A stretch of 57,922 nt of DNA from Lachnospiraceae bacterium (lineage in GTDB: Bacteria; Bacillota; Clostridia; Lachnospirales; Lachnospiraceae), in assembly GCA_029219245.1 (NCBI GenBank), contig JAQXTA010000009.1, forward strand, positions 1 through 57,922, in the 5' to 3' direction. Shown here piece after piece: positions 8,312 through 16,837 of this stretch. Each line of letters opens with the position of its first letter. The first letter of the stretch is position 1. A program made the translations under genes and the position numbers. The notes below the pieces were generated by a model. It did no database searches, was not told where the DNA came from, and was given only the letters and a program-made list of their open reading frames with translations.

Positions 8312-9189
8312 TATAAATCCACCTCCTTCTTGTTAAATCCTTTTAATACCAACTGAGTTACTATCAGGACGAACAGAAAATAAATAATGGATTGTGCGGC
8401 ACCTGTTCCATAATGATTGTTGGTAAAAGCTTCTTTGTATATCTGCATGGTAACGCTGTTTGTCGCCGTTCCAGGACCGCCTTTGGTCAGTGCCAGAATA
8501 ATATCAAATACTTTTAAGCCGTTTGTCAGGGACATAAAAATACAGGTGGTAAAAGAAGGTCCCAGTAGCGGAAGTGTAACCCGGAAGAACTTCTGTCTTC
8601 CGTTTGCTCCGTCTACAATTGCTGCTTCCAGTACATCTTGGGGAACAGCCTGTAAACCGGCTATGTAGAGAACGATATAAAAGCCAAGTGATTGCCATAC
8701 ACCGACAAAAGCGACGGAGAAGAAAACTAAATTATTATCTCCCAGCCAGCTGTAATTCCAGATATTCCAATTAGTTATTTCATATAGTTTTTCAAAGCCG
8801 CTTGTAAAGATAAATTTCCATATAAATCCTACAATAGTCATACTCATAATATATGGAATAAAAAAGATTCCGCGAAAAAGATTTGCCAATTTAAATTTCT
8901 TGGTTAATATGACAGCAAGCGCAATCGCAAACACATTTGAGAATATGACAAATACAATCGTATATTTTGTAGTGAACCATAACGAATCCAGAAAATCTCT
9001 GCTTTCTAAGAAAATGGTTTTAAAGTTTTTCAATCCGATGAATGTTGCATCTTTAGAGATACCGTTCCATTCCGTTAAGGAATAATATCCACTCATAACG
9101 AAAGGAATATACATCATCATGCATACCAGAATAATGGCCGGTGCAGAAAATAATATGGTTTCTATTTGTCTTTTTGTTTTCCTTTTCAC
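8311..9189 (-). CDS. Sugar ABC transporter permease, MalF-like
   Basis: A 292-residue permease with six helices and the EAA loop DVLEAAIVDGANGRQKFFRV. It is the first gene of the importer operon. It starts with GTG at 9189, with AAGGGG about five bases before it; an overlapping ATG lies out of frame. Expression is probably controlled by the divergent histidine kinase/response regulator pair, since such YesM/YesN-type systems commonly control the adjacent sugar transporter. The intergenic region has three direct repeats but only a weak core promoter in this direction, which fits dependence on an activator. Confidence 0.92.
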   Translation of the reverse strand: MKRKTKRQIETILFSAPAIILVCMMMYIPFVMSGYYSLTEWNGISKDATFIGLKNFKTIFLESRDFLDSLWFTTKYTIVFVIFSNVFAIALAVILTKKFKLANLFRGIFFIPYIMSMTIVGFIWKFIFTSGFEKLYEITNWNIWNYSWLGDNNLVFFSVAFVGVWQSLGFYIVLYIAGLQAVPQDVLEAAIVDGANGRQKFFRVTLPLLGPSFTTCIFMSLTNGLKVFDIILALTKGGPGTATNSVTMQIYKEAFTNNHYGTGAAQSIIYFLFVLIVTQLVLKGFNKKEVDL

Positions 9190-9233
9190 ATTTATCCCCT
9201 TCCTTTTCTGATATTGTTTATTTATATTATATA

Positions 9234-9295
9234 TTTGAACAATTTTATGGAAAATGGAATTATCAGAACAATTTGTTGCAAAAAATTGAACAAAT
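9234..9295. promoter_or_regulatory. Three direct repeats, candidate response-regulator sites
   Basis: Copies of (T)GAACAAwTT occur at 9234-9246 (TTTGAACAATTTT), 9265-9275 (AGAACAATTTG) and 9286-9295 (TTGAACAAAT). They share orientation, with about 29 and 22 bp between starts. They lie between the divergent importer operon and the two-component operon. AraC-type regulators bind direct repeats of this kind, so I infer that these are sites for the response regulator at 11168. Confidence 0.5.
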
Positions 9296-9307
9296 ATATT
9301 TCAATAA

Positions 9308-9336
9308 TTGAGTTATTTTTATAAATAATGTATAGT
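9308..9336 (+). promoter_or_regulatory. Sigma-A promoter of the two-component operon
   Basis: TTGAGT and TATAGT are separated by exactly 17 bp. The ribosome site AAAGGGGAG follows, then the histidine kinase ATG at 9356. Confidence 0.7.
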
Positions 9337-9355
9337 ATTTAAAGGGGAGAAAATT

Positions 9356-11149
9356 ATGAAACTTATAAATTTACATGAATTTAAACAAATATGGAAGTTA
9401 AAATGTAAAACTTTTTTGAATAAAATGACCCTTTGGTTTCAGTTAGTCTTGTTTATGACACTGGTTATTTCCATGATTACCTTTATTCAGATTTATAGGG
9501 AATATACTTCTACCCGCAGTACCACGATTCGGAACCTTACGGATACGACGGAAAAGCTTTTAGAGCTTGAAACAAAAAATCTGGAAAATTATCTTTCTGA
9601 TCTTGCCAATTTCTGTATTCTTCCCTGTTATGATTTCAGGCTTACGAAGATGATTGAGCAGAAAAGTTCTTTTACCGATGATCAGCTTCAATATATAAAA
9701 GAGCAGATGTATTACTATTATTATACCAGAGGCGATATCGACGATTATCATATTTTTCTGCTGAACCAGAATCTTTCCATAGGGAGAGGCATGAGGCAGC
9801 AGCGTATTACAGTATCATCTTGTGATATTTCGGCTTTAAATGACATTTATGAAACTTGTGTGAACAACCGGCATAATCATGTTATTTATCCGGCAGAGAA
9901 TCCTAATTCTTTTTTTACTTACTATCATACTATGATACGGATTCAGGATAGAAATCCTCAGGCACTGGTTAAAATTCAGGTAGACCGTTCTTATTTGAAC
10001 CAGTTGTTACCCAACCATTCGGAGCATGGAGAATTGCTTTTGCTGTCCGATCAAAATGGAAATCTGATTTATTCGAGCAGGGATTCCATGATAGACAGCA
10101 GTGAGGATTTGAAAGATATTCTTACAACCTTGCAGACACATAGAAGTGGATATGAAACCGTTATGATTTCCGATGAGGAATATTTGTTCATTACTTCGGG
10201 AAATGTGGCAGACGATATTCAATTATTGTCTTTTACACCCCTTTCCTATATTGATTCTCAGATTGGACATATTCGCAGTTCCCTGATTATAAGCGGTATT
10301 TTTATCTGGTTATGTGCGATTTTACTAATCAATATGTTTATACGCTTTTTAACTAATCCACTGAAGGTTCTTTCAAGACAAATGGAACGGACCGGAAGCG
10401 GCGATTTTCATACCATGATTCATACAGGCGGCAGCCGTGAAATTACGGAATTGTCCCAGAGTTTTAATTCTATGGTTATTCATATTGATGAGTTGATAAA
10501 GCGTACTTATCTGGCCGAGCTGAGTGAAAAAAATGCACGCCTTACGGCATTGGAGGCACAAATAAATCCACATTTTCTGTATAATACATTACAGGCAATA
10601 TCGACCGAGGCATTGTTGAATGACCAGCCCAAGATTAATAAGATGATTACTTCCTTAGCCTCCAATTTACGTTATACCATCAAAGGTGGTGATCTGGTTT
10701 CGTTAAAGCGGGAAATGGAATATGTACGTGATTATATTTATCTTCAAAAAATGCGTATGGACCATAATCTGACAGTGCAGATTGAAATACAACCGGAAAC
10801 GGAAGAATGTCTGATTCCTAAAATAAGCATTCAGACATTAGTAGAAAATTCTATTATACATGGTATCCGTCCGGAAACAGGTTCCATTGTGATACAGATT
10901 TCTTCAAAAAGGATAGATGATAATATTGTTATAAGTGTATTAGACAATGGTTGCGGTATTTCTAAAGAACAGCTCTCCGTTTTGTATTCGGATTTTGAAG
11001 AGCAGGATAAAAGCTGTACAAATGGTGGTATTGGCCTTGTTAATCTTTATACAAGACTTAAATTACTTTATACAAAGCCTGCTGATTTGACGATACATAC
11101 GGAATATGGAAAATATACGGAAATTATATTAACATTGCCTATTACATGA
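9356..11149 (+). CDS. YesM-type sensor histidine kinase
   Basis: A 597-residue membrane sensor kinase. One helix near residues 25-45 and a second near 310-330 flank a roughly 265-residue extracytoplasmic sensing domain. A HAMP-like linker (NPLKVLSRQMERTGSGDF) follows, then a His_kinase (LytS/YesM) domain with the phosphoacceptor His in INPHFLYNTL near residue 405. The ATPase part has an N-box (TLVENSIIHG) and the G-rich motifs DNGCGIS and GGIGLVNLYTRL. The partner response regulator follows after 18 bp. The divergent sugar importer suggests that it senses a carbohydrate, possibly through the importer's binding protein. That link is inferred from gene order. Confidence 0.93.
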   Translation: MKLINLHEFKQIWKLKCKTFLNKMTLWFQLVLFMTLVISMITFIQIYREYTSTRSTTIRNLTDTTEKLLELETKNLENYLSDLANFCILPCYDFRLTKMIEQKSSFTDDQLQYIKEQMYYYYYTRGDIDDYHIFLLNQNLSIGRGMRQQRITVSSCDISALNDIYETCVNNRHNHVIYPAENPNSFFTYYHTMIRIQDRNPQALVKIQVDRSYLNQLLPNHSEHGELLLLSDQNGNLIYSSRDSMIDSSEDLKDILTTLQTHRSGYETVMISDEEYLFITSGNVADDIQLLSFTPLSYIDSQIGHIRSSLIISGIFIWLCAILLINMFIRFLTNPLKVLSRQMERTGSGDFHTMIHTGGSREITELSQSFNSMVIHIDELIKRTYLAELSEKNARLTALEAQINPHFLYNTLQAISTEALLNDQPKINKMITSLASNLRYTIKGGDLVSLKREMEYVRDYIYLQKMRMDHNLTVQIEIQPETEECLIPKISIQTLVENSIIHGIRPETGSIVIQISSKRIDDNIVISVLDNGCGISKEQLSVLYSDFEEQDKSCTNGGIGLVNLYTRLKLLYTKPADLTIHTEYGKYTEIILTLPIT

Positions 11150-11167
11150 AAAGGGGAGTGAGCATAC

Positions 11168-11926
11168 ATGTATAAAGCATTAATTATAGATGATGAAAAA
11201 CCCGTTCGGATTGCTATCAGTAAACTTGGTCACTGGGATTATTATCATATCAAACTTCCTGAAATGACCTCAAACGGAGTGGAAGCATTGAGCGCTATGC
11301 GAGAAATTCGTCCGGATCTGGTTTTTGTTGATATGAATATGCCGATTATGGATGGCTGTACTTTTCTGGAAAAGGCTTCCGCGGAATTTCCGGACAGTCA
11401 GTTTATTGTAATTAGCGGTTATGATGATTTTACATATGCCCAGCGGGCCATTCACTATGGGGTAACGGATTATCTTTTAAAACCGATTGTTGAAGAAGAA
11501 CTGAATTGTGCCATTGAAAAAGCAATTCTGCATATTAATCCTTCTGAAACTTTCGGGCAGGATGATTTTGAGAAAAGTTGTATTTCGCCGGAAGAAGTTA
11601 TTTCTATTATAAAGGATTACATAGACAGTAATTATTGTACCAATATTAAAATTACCATGTTTGCGGAAAAATATTTTTTTTCCATCGAGTATCTTACGAA
11701 GCTTTTTAAAAGCAAATATGGATATAGTATTTATGAATATGTATTAAAGCTGCGTATGGAGCGAGCCAGAAAACTTCTTTCTAATGAAGAAAATAAAATT
11801 ATCGATATCGCAGAACGGCTCGGTTATACAGATAATCATTACTTTAGCAAAGCATTTCGAAATTATTATGGCATTTCGCCGTCACAGTATCGTAAACAAT
11901 GTCTGGAAGAAGAAAGACAACAGTAA
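11168..11926 (+). CDS. YesN-type response regulator, AraC family
   Basis: A 252-residue regulator. The N-terminal receiver domain has an acidic pocket at D9/D10, phosphoacceptor D55 (FVDMNMP) and K105 (LLKPI). The C-terminal AraC/XylS DNA-binding domain (residues about 150-250) has two helix-turn-helix units, the second ending in the typical YGISPSQYRK. At 252 residues it is short for YesN proteins, which often exceed 350 and carry a longer middle region. It is cotranscribed with the kinase and probably activates the divergent sugar importer operon. AGGGGAG precedes the start. Confidence 0.93.
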   Translation: MYKALIIDDEKPVRIAISKLGHWDYYHIKLPEMTSNGVEALSAMREIRPDLVFVDMNMPIMDGCTFLEKASAEFPDSQFIVISGYDDFTYAQRAIHYGVTDYLLKPIVEEELNCAIEKAILHINPSETFGQDDFEKSCISPEEVISIIKDYIDSNYCTNIKITMFAEKYFFSIEYLTKLFKSKYGYSIYEYVLKLRMERARKLLSNEENKIIDIAERLGYTDNHYFSKAFRNYYGISPSQYRKQCLEEERQQ

Positions 11927-11961
11927 TCGGTAAAATGCAGTTTGTTAAAATGTAGTTATAA

Positions 11962-11993
11962 GAAACGCAGGTCATAGGCCTGCGCTTCTTTTT
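11962..11993. terminator. Bidirectional terminator overlapping the end of the minus-strand gene
   Basis: The arms ACGCAGG and CCTGCG(C) enclose a short loop, followed by TTCTTTTT on the plus strand. The TGA stop of the membrane-protein gene (11972-11974) sits in the loop, so this terminator is partly coding for the opposite strand. Confidence 0.7.
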
Positions 11994-13456
11994 GCAAAAA
12001 ATACGGAAAAATTAAAGTTCCGGATGTGCATTTGTTCTGCTTTTGTATTTACTTTCTGGTAATAAGAATAAATCCAACCCTCTTCTTTGATTTCATTCCA
12101 GGATTTATTCCATAAAAAGCGATTTTCCTCTTTATCTAACAGAACAGGGGCAGCATCCAGAGAAAGACGGGTTAAATATCTCTGGCTGTCATATATATCA
12201 TATTCGTCCAGATAACTGATATGCGATGGTGTCAAATTATACTTTGCAATCCAGTAATCGGGATGGGAAAAGGAAAGTCCGATGTAAAATACAGTTGTAA
12301 TTGCCACACTGTAAAAAAACAGGGGAAATTTCTGGTAATGGATATAAATGGTAACACCAAGCATCAGAAGAAAAATGACAACAAGTGCCCATAAAACAAA
12401 AATTCTTAAAAAGGTCAGGTTATATCTTGCAATGTACATAAACATTCTAAGCGCACTGGATAAAATCATGATAAAGGTACATCCGCTTATAACAGTAAGA
12501 ATCATTTTTAAGATCTTATTGTCTTTAAACCTGCTTATGAAAAAAAGTACCAGTATCAGGTTTATCAGGCAGACAGCTAATAATTGAAAAAATCCCTGTC
12601 TTGCATAGGAAGAATAAGTATACCCTTCCGGAAGCTTCAGATTTCCGATAAAGAGATAGAGAATCTGTATCATACTGAAGACCAGGTATAAAACAGAGAG
12701 CATTCCTGTAATGACAATACCGATAATCGGTTCGGATGTTCTTTTATCGGTTACGCTTTCTTCCACTGTTTTTTTGCATAAAGCCGACAGAAGGGCATAG
12801 GAGAAAAAGAAAACAACTACCACCGAAAAACCGACTTTAAATATATCCCGGAATGGGATATCAAAGGAAAATAATCTCTTAACTAAGTTTTGGAAAACAA
12901 CATCGGCGCTGCAAAGTAATAATGTTATAAGAAGAAGCAGTGGTATGGAAAGAGCAATGCCAATTAAAATATAGTAAAAAGTATTGTTTTTTTCCTGTTT
13001 TTTCAATTTTTGGGCATCAAAAAAAGAAGTCAGGTCCATCAAAGGGCATACTAAGCATACAAAGGCACTTCCGGTAGTATGAAAAATTGCCCCAATGTAT
13101 TTCGGAAGATTCCAGTTGGTATCCTGATAGACGGTATGAAGAATCAGAATGAAAGAAAGCAGGAAAATACCTGTTTTGTTCATCCATAATAACTGGGGAG
13201 AATCCGTACAACAGTTAGAGATGCCAAGCAAAACGATACTAATTACATAGAAAAGACTGTCTTTTTTGCATGGAACCCCTAACCTTTTCATAGAGAAGAA
13301 AAAATAGCAAAGGGTTCCTGCGACGAAAAAAGGATAGGTAATCCCGGAAGCATTCTTATAAAGGCAAAAGGTGTAAAAAAGTGCATAAAGAATAGTGGTG
13401 ATGCTGAAAAGAGAAAATTGCTCTTTCATGCGTATGGTTAAAATAGTCTGGTTCAT
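11972..13456 (-). CDS. DUF4153/DUF4173-like polytopic membrane protein
   Basis: A 494-residue integral membrane protein with about eleven to twelve hydrophobic helices. The segment YARQGFFQLLAVCLINLIL resembles the conserved region of DUF4173. The cytoplasmic or extracellular C-terminal tail (about 80 residues) is soluble and Tyr/Asp-rich. I place the start at 13456, where AAGGAG lies eight bases upstream. A longer frame opens at 13537 but would overlap the preceding gene and lacks a ribosome site. It appears to be the last gene of an operon with a DUF2975 protein and a small HTH regulator. Its molecular role is unknown. Confidence 0.75.
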   Translation of the reverse strand: MNQTILTIRMKEQFSLFSITTILYALFYTFCLYKNASGITYPFFVAGTLCYFFFSMKRLGVPCKKDSLFYVISIVLLGISNCCTDSPQLLWMNKTGIFLLSFILILHTVYQDTNWNLPKYIGAIFHTTGSAFVCLVCPLMDLTSFFDAQKLKKQEKNNTFYYILIGIALSIPLLLLITLLLCSADVVFQNLVKRLFSFDIPFRDIFKVGFSVVVVFFFSYALLSALCKKTVEESVTDKRTSEPIIGIVITGMLSVLYLVFSMIQILYLFIGNLKLPEGYTYSSYARQGFFQLLAVCLINLILVLFFISRFKDNKILKMILTVISGCTFIMILSSALRMFMYIARYNLTFLRIFVLWALVVIFLLMLGVTIYIHYQKFPLFFYSVAITTVFYIGLSFSHPDYWIAKYNLTPSHISYLDEYDIYDSQRYLTRLSLDAAPVLLDKEENRFLWNKSWNEIKEEGWIYSYYQKVNTKAEQMHIRNFNFSVFFAKRSAGL

Positions 13457-13499
13457 AGAAGGTACTCCTTTCTTAGTTGAAGTGTTTCTGTAAATTATT

Positions 13500-13739
13500 T
13501 TATAATGAATCATTTTCCTGATTGGAATCTTCTTCATCTTCTACATATTGAATGATGTCACCGGGCTGACAGTCTAAGGCTTTGCAGATGGCTTCCAGAG
13601 TTGAGAAGCGGATTGCTTTGGCTTTATTGTTTTTTAAAATAGAAAGATTGGCAAGGGTAATATCTACTTCGTTTGCAAGCTCGGTCAGACCTTTCTTGCG
13701 CATTGCCATTATTACATCTAGGTTAATTCTGATAGACAT
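13500..13739 (-). CDS. Small Cro/C1-type HTH regulator
   Basis: A 79-residue, single-domain DNA-binding protein of the XRE/YozG type (LTELANEVDITLANLSILKN, then the conserved AIRFSTLEAICKALDCQPGD). An acidic tail follows. The ATG at 13739 has GGAG about seven bases before it; an in-frame ATG four codons upstream (13751) lacks one. These small regulators are usually paired with DUF2975 membrane proteins, as here, and probably act through that partner. It is the best candidate to bind the twin palindrome upstream of the operon. Confidence 0.88.
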   Translation of the reverse strand: MSIRINLDVIMAMRKKGLTELANEVDITLANLSILKNNKAKAIRFSTLEAICKALDCQPGDIIQYVEDEEDSNQENDSL

Positions 13740-13818
13740 GTTAATCTCCATTTCTGTATTTTTTATCTACAATCAATTGCATGTAAATAATATATATTTA
13801 CAAATTATGTGTGTAAAA

Positions 13819-14265
13819 TCAGATGGTTAAATCGTTTTCTAATTTGTAAGTGACGGCTTTATCAAACACACCGGCCAAAACCTTGCTGAATAATCCGGCA
13901 ATGACAAAAACAAGAATGGTAACCAGCACGCCGGGAGTGATATAGATAAATAACCGGCAGGCAATGATGACAGCAATAAAGAAGCTATAAATACTCATTC
14001 TTTCGAGACTCTTCACATTCTCTCGGATAAAACAGTTGTCTTCTAACACAGAGCGGAACATTTTGCGCAGCTCGTGAATAATCAGAACGGCAAAGATTCC
14101 GGCAAGGAAAAAGACAACGAGCAGAGAATAATAATTCTCAGCAAAGTAAGAATTGAACTTTCCGTAAATTCTAATACTGAGAGGAAGTGTGAATGTAACA
14201 ACGAATCCCGAATAGTACATGAAATCTAAAAGATATTTTGTAAATAAAGTCAGTTTATCCTTCAT
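13819..14265 (-). CDS. DUF2975 membrane protein
   Basis: A 148-residue protein with four hydrophobic helices and a short loop containing ENCFIRENVKSLERMSIYSF, a hallmark of DUF2975. These proteins nearly always accompany a YozG-like HTH protein, and a regulatory pairing is presumed. AAGGAG lies seven bases before the ATG at 14265; an upstream in-frame ATG at 14307 has no ribosome site and would overlap the promoter. It is the first gene of the three-gene operon. Confidence 0.85.
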   Translation of the reverse strand: MKDKLTLFTKYLLDFMYYSGFVVTFTLPLSIRIYGKFNSYFAENYYSLLVVFFLAGIFAVLIIHELRKMFRSVLEDNCFIRENVKSLERMSIYSFFIAVIIACRLFIYITPGVLVTILVFVIAGLFSKVLAGVFDKAVTYKLENDLTI

Positions 14266-14297
14266 GGCAAATCTCCTTTGTTTTTTTCTTTTTCCAT

Positions 14298-14326
14298 AAT
14301 ATAACATGGTAATTTATGAAAGTCAA
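14298..14326 (-). promoter_or_regulatory. Promoter of the DUF2975-HTH operon
   Basis: On the minus strand, TTGACT (14326-14321) and TATATT (14303-14298) are separated by 17 bp. The -35 hexamer overlaps the proximal copy of the palindromic repeat at 14323. Confidence 0.75.
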
Positions 14327-14359
14327 TAAATATTTATTGTTTTTCAATAAATATTTATT
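14323..14359. promoter_or_regulatory. Twin palindromic operator
   Basis: Two identical 16-base copies of TCAATAAATATTTATT lie at 14323-14338 and 14344-14359. Each contains the perfect 14-bp palindrome AATAAATATTTATT. Their starts are 21 bp apart, two helical turns, so bound dimers would face the same side of the DNA. The proximal copy overlaps the -35 of the DUF2975-HTH promoter, which suggests repression or autoregulation by the small HTH protein. Confidence 0.7.
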
Positions 14360-14426
14360 TTTTACCAATAATAAATAGTATATAGTAAAAACAATGTAAT
14401 TTATTGTAAAAAATAAATAAAAAATG

Positions 14427-14454
14427 TTGAAATGTAAAAGAAAAATGGTAAAAT
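14427..14454 (+). promoter_or_regulatory. Rubredoxin promoter
   Basis: TTGAAA and TAAAAT are separated by 16 bp, followed about 45 bp later by GGAAGGAGAG and the rubredoxin ATG. Confidence 0.6.
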
Positions 14455-14513
14455 ATGACTATAAGAATAATAATTATATTATCTACATAGTAGTGGGAAG
14501 GAGAGTTATTAAC

Positions 14514-14687
14514 ATGAAAAAATATTTTTGTAATCCTTGTGGCTATACTTATGATCCAGAAAAAGGTGATCCGGAGCATGGAATTAAACCCGGTACGGCT
14601 TTTGAAGATCTTCCGGATGATTGGGTTTGCCCGATTTGCGGCATCGATAAAAGTATGTTCCAGCCTTGCATCGACAATTATAACTAA
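14514..14687 (+). CDS. Rubredoxin
   Basis: A 57-residue cytoplasmic electron carrier with a single Fe(Cys)4 site formed by C6-x2-C9 and C39-x2-C42. The spacing and the motifs [11 protein letters not shown] and DDWVCPICG are textbook rubredoxin; an extra Cys52 lies in the tail. The start at 14514 follows GGAAGGAGAG. It is a single gene with its own promoter and terminator. Rubredoxins in anaerobes feed oxygen- and peroxide-reducing enzymes. This is the second rubredoxin domain in the window, after the flavin reductase fusion at 3888. Confidence 0.96.
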   Translation: MKKYFCNPCGYTYDPEKGDPEHGIKPGTAFEDLPDDWVCPICGIDKSMFQPCIDNYN

Positions 14688-14704
14688 TTTTATGTTATGT
14701 GCGA

Positions 14705-14741
14705 AAGAGTGTATGAGGGAAATCTTATACACTCTTTTTTT
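14705..14741 (+). terminator. Rubredoxin terminator
   Basis: The 10-bp stem AAGAGTGTAT / ATACACTCTT encloses a 12-base loop and is followed by a run of T. Confidence 0.85.
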
Positions 14742-14811
14742 AAATTTTCTTTCTTCAAAAAATAGTGTAAAATTATCATTATGAAAAGGAAAAGGAGGAA
14801 AGAAAAAGAAT

Positions 14812-15804
14812 ATGTATATAGCATCTGAGAAAAGATATGATGACATGATTTATAACCGCTGCGGAAACAGTGGTTTGAAGCTTCCGGCAGTTTCCCTCGG
14901 TTTTTGGCATAATTTTGGGGATGAAGCCAATTATGAAAATATGAAGCAGATGTGTTTTACCGCATTTGACAATGGAATTACACATTTTGACCTGGCTAAT
15001 AATTATGGACCTGAGCCGGGAAGTGCCGAGAAAAACCTTGGTCTCATTTTGAAGGAGAATTTTCAAAGCTATCGGGATGAGCTGATTATCAGTACGAAAG
15101 CCGGATATGGAATGTGGCCCGGTCCTTACGGGGATTTTGGCAGTCGAAAATATCTGCTTGCCAGTCTGGATGCCAGCTTAAAGAGGATGGGACTTGAATA
15201 TGTAGACATCTTTTATCATCACAGAATGGATCCGGAAACACCGCTAGAGGAAACCATGGGTGCTCTTGCAACCGCGGTAAACAGCGGAAAGGCATTATAT
15301 GTAGGACTTTCCAATTATGATGGGCCGACATTGGAAAAGGCAGCCGCGATTTTAAAGGAAATGCGGGTACCGTTTATTATCAATCAGAATAGCTATTCTA
15401 TTTTTAACCGGACAATTGAACAGAATGGATTGAAAGAAACCTCGAACAATCTCGGAAAAGGAATCATTTCTTTCAGTCCTCTTGCGCAGGGCATGCTCAC
15501 AAACCGCTATTTGAACGGTATTCCAAAGGACAGCCGCATAGCAGGAAACAGTGTGTTCTTAAATCAGGATGCCTTGACGGAAGAAAGATTGAAGCAGATT
15601 CGTGCATTAAATGAACTTGCAGCCAGGCGTGGACAGACATTGGCAGAAATGGCACTTGCCTGGATTTTGAAAGACGGCAAAGTTACCAGTGTCTTAATCG
15701 GTGCATCCAAACCGGAGCAGATTATTGATAATATCGGTGCCTTGAAGAATACTTCCTTTACAGAGGAAGAACTTCGTAAAATTGATGAAATCAGCCTTGG
15801 ATGA
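14812..15804 (+). CDS. Aldo/keto reductase, YghZ-like
   Basis: A 330-residue NADPH-dependent oxidoreductase with a TIM-barrel fold. It closely resembles the YghZ/Gpr (AKR14) subgroup, which reduces L-glyceraldehyde 3-phosphate and related aldehydes. The catalytic Tyr lies in DLANNYGPEPGSAE, the Lys in IISTKAGYGMW and the His in FYHHRMD. The cofactor-binding region near the C-terminus includes LIGASKPEQI. GGAGG lies upstream of the first ATG. It stands alone; the convergent downstream gene ends 11 bp away. The physiological substrate is not known. Confidence 0.92.
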   Translation: MYIASEKRYDDMIYNRCGNSGLKLPAVSLGFWHNFGDEANYENMKQMCFTAFDNGITHFDLANNYGPEPGSAEKNLGLILKENFQSYRDELIISTKAGYGMWPGPYGDFGSRKYLLASLDASLKRMGLEYVDIFYHHRMDPETPLEETMGALATAVNSGKALYVGLSNYDGPTLEKAAAILKEMRVPFIINQNSYSIFNRTIEQNGLKETSNNLGKGIISFSPLAQGMLTNRYLNGIPKDSRIAGNSVFLNQDALTEERLKQIRALNELAARRGQTLAEMALAWILKDGKVTSVLIGASKPEQIIDNIGALKNTSFTEEELRKIDEISLG

Positions 15805-15815
15805 TAAAGTTTTAT

Positions 15816-16793
15816 TTAACATTGCATTGTTTCAATGAAATTTTTCTTATGGCGGCAGATGGTAAACAGTGTGCGGGAGTGTTTTTTCTTATCCTCTGCG
15901 ATATCCTGTAAATCATCGGCCAGCTGCAAGATAAGACCAAAGCACAAATAAAAGAAACGTTCTTCTTCCGTAATAGAAGAAAGATCAAAATCCATACTGA
16001 ACATGTAATCTAAGAATACGGAAAGACCGCCTTTATAGATGGAAATACGAAGGATTTCCTCTTTGGTAAGTTTTTTTGTACCAAAACGATGTATTTGAAG
16101 AATGCTTTTTTCCTGCGCTTCTAACATAAGAAGCAAAAGGAAAGAAGCATCTTTTTGTCTGTCTGCATCGTCGGAGTAGTGATTCAGCACGAGTTTAAGA
16201 AGCTGCTTTGTTTTTTCTTCATAATCATTCTGAGGGTAAGTTTCTTCTCCTGAAAGTGTCTTACGAATCAGGTTGTTATAAGAATTCTTATCGGTATCTG
16301 TTCGATGCAGTTCATCAATATAATTATCGGTATAAGGGTAAAGCAGGCTGTAGCCCAATATGGTATCCCGACAATTCTGGCACTTTCCCTGCAAATTAAC
16401 AATCATGGCATAAATCAGGTAATTACGCATCGCCTGCCAGATATTTTCCATAGAAAGTGTTTCATCAAAGGCTTTTGCTTTTTCTACAAAATTTTCTATA
16501 TTTTCTTCAAATTCCTGAAAAAGATCCGCAGAAATATGTTTTTTGATATGAAGAATGTTTTCCTCTTCAAGCATCTTAAACATTTTCTTTTTCATTTCCT
16601 CTTTTTGCTCTATTGAAGGATTCTGTGGCAAAGACCGCATGGTATTACGAAGCTTGTCTACAAATTTGTCGTTGGCAATTCTTTCTTCCGGTGAAAAGGT
16701 TTGTAAAAAATCCGGAAAAGTATCCGGCATAGAGTACCATTTGGGAACAATCTATTCAAAACAGACAGAGCAAAGCTGTTCTTTTGTAATCAT
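15816..16793 (-). pseudogene. Class 1 isoprenoid synthase-like gene with in-frame amber stop
   Basis: The long frame of 304 codons (ATG 16730 to 15816) has no ribosome site before its first ATG. The same frame extends upstream to an ATG at 16793 with AGGAG seven bases before it. The extension encodes MITKEQLCSVCFE, then TAG (16754-16752), then IVPKWYS running into the long frame. The natural start is therefore probably 16793, and a nonsense codon, perhaps from a CAG Gln codon, interrupts the gene at codon 14. The product is all-helical, with a possible metal motif near YTDNYIDE and a later LILQLADDLQDIAEDKKKH, suggesting a prenyltransferase/terpenoid-synthase fold. Substrate unknown. Reinitiation at 16730 could still give a protein. 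Confidence 0.65.
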
Positions 16794-16837
16794 AAAGAAT
16801 CTCCTGAATAAAATTTCGGTACATTCTGTCTTACTGG

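Noticed and set aside
15816..16793. Pyrrolysine or programmed readthrough at the TAG codon
   Set aside because: No recoding stem or pyrrolysine-type context was seen after the TAG, and the codon looks like a simple point change. A nonsense mutation is the simpler reading.
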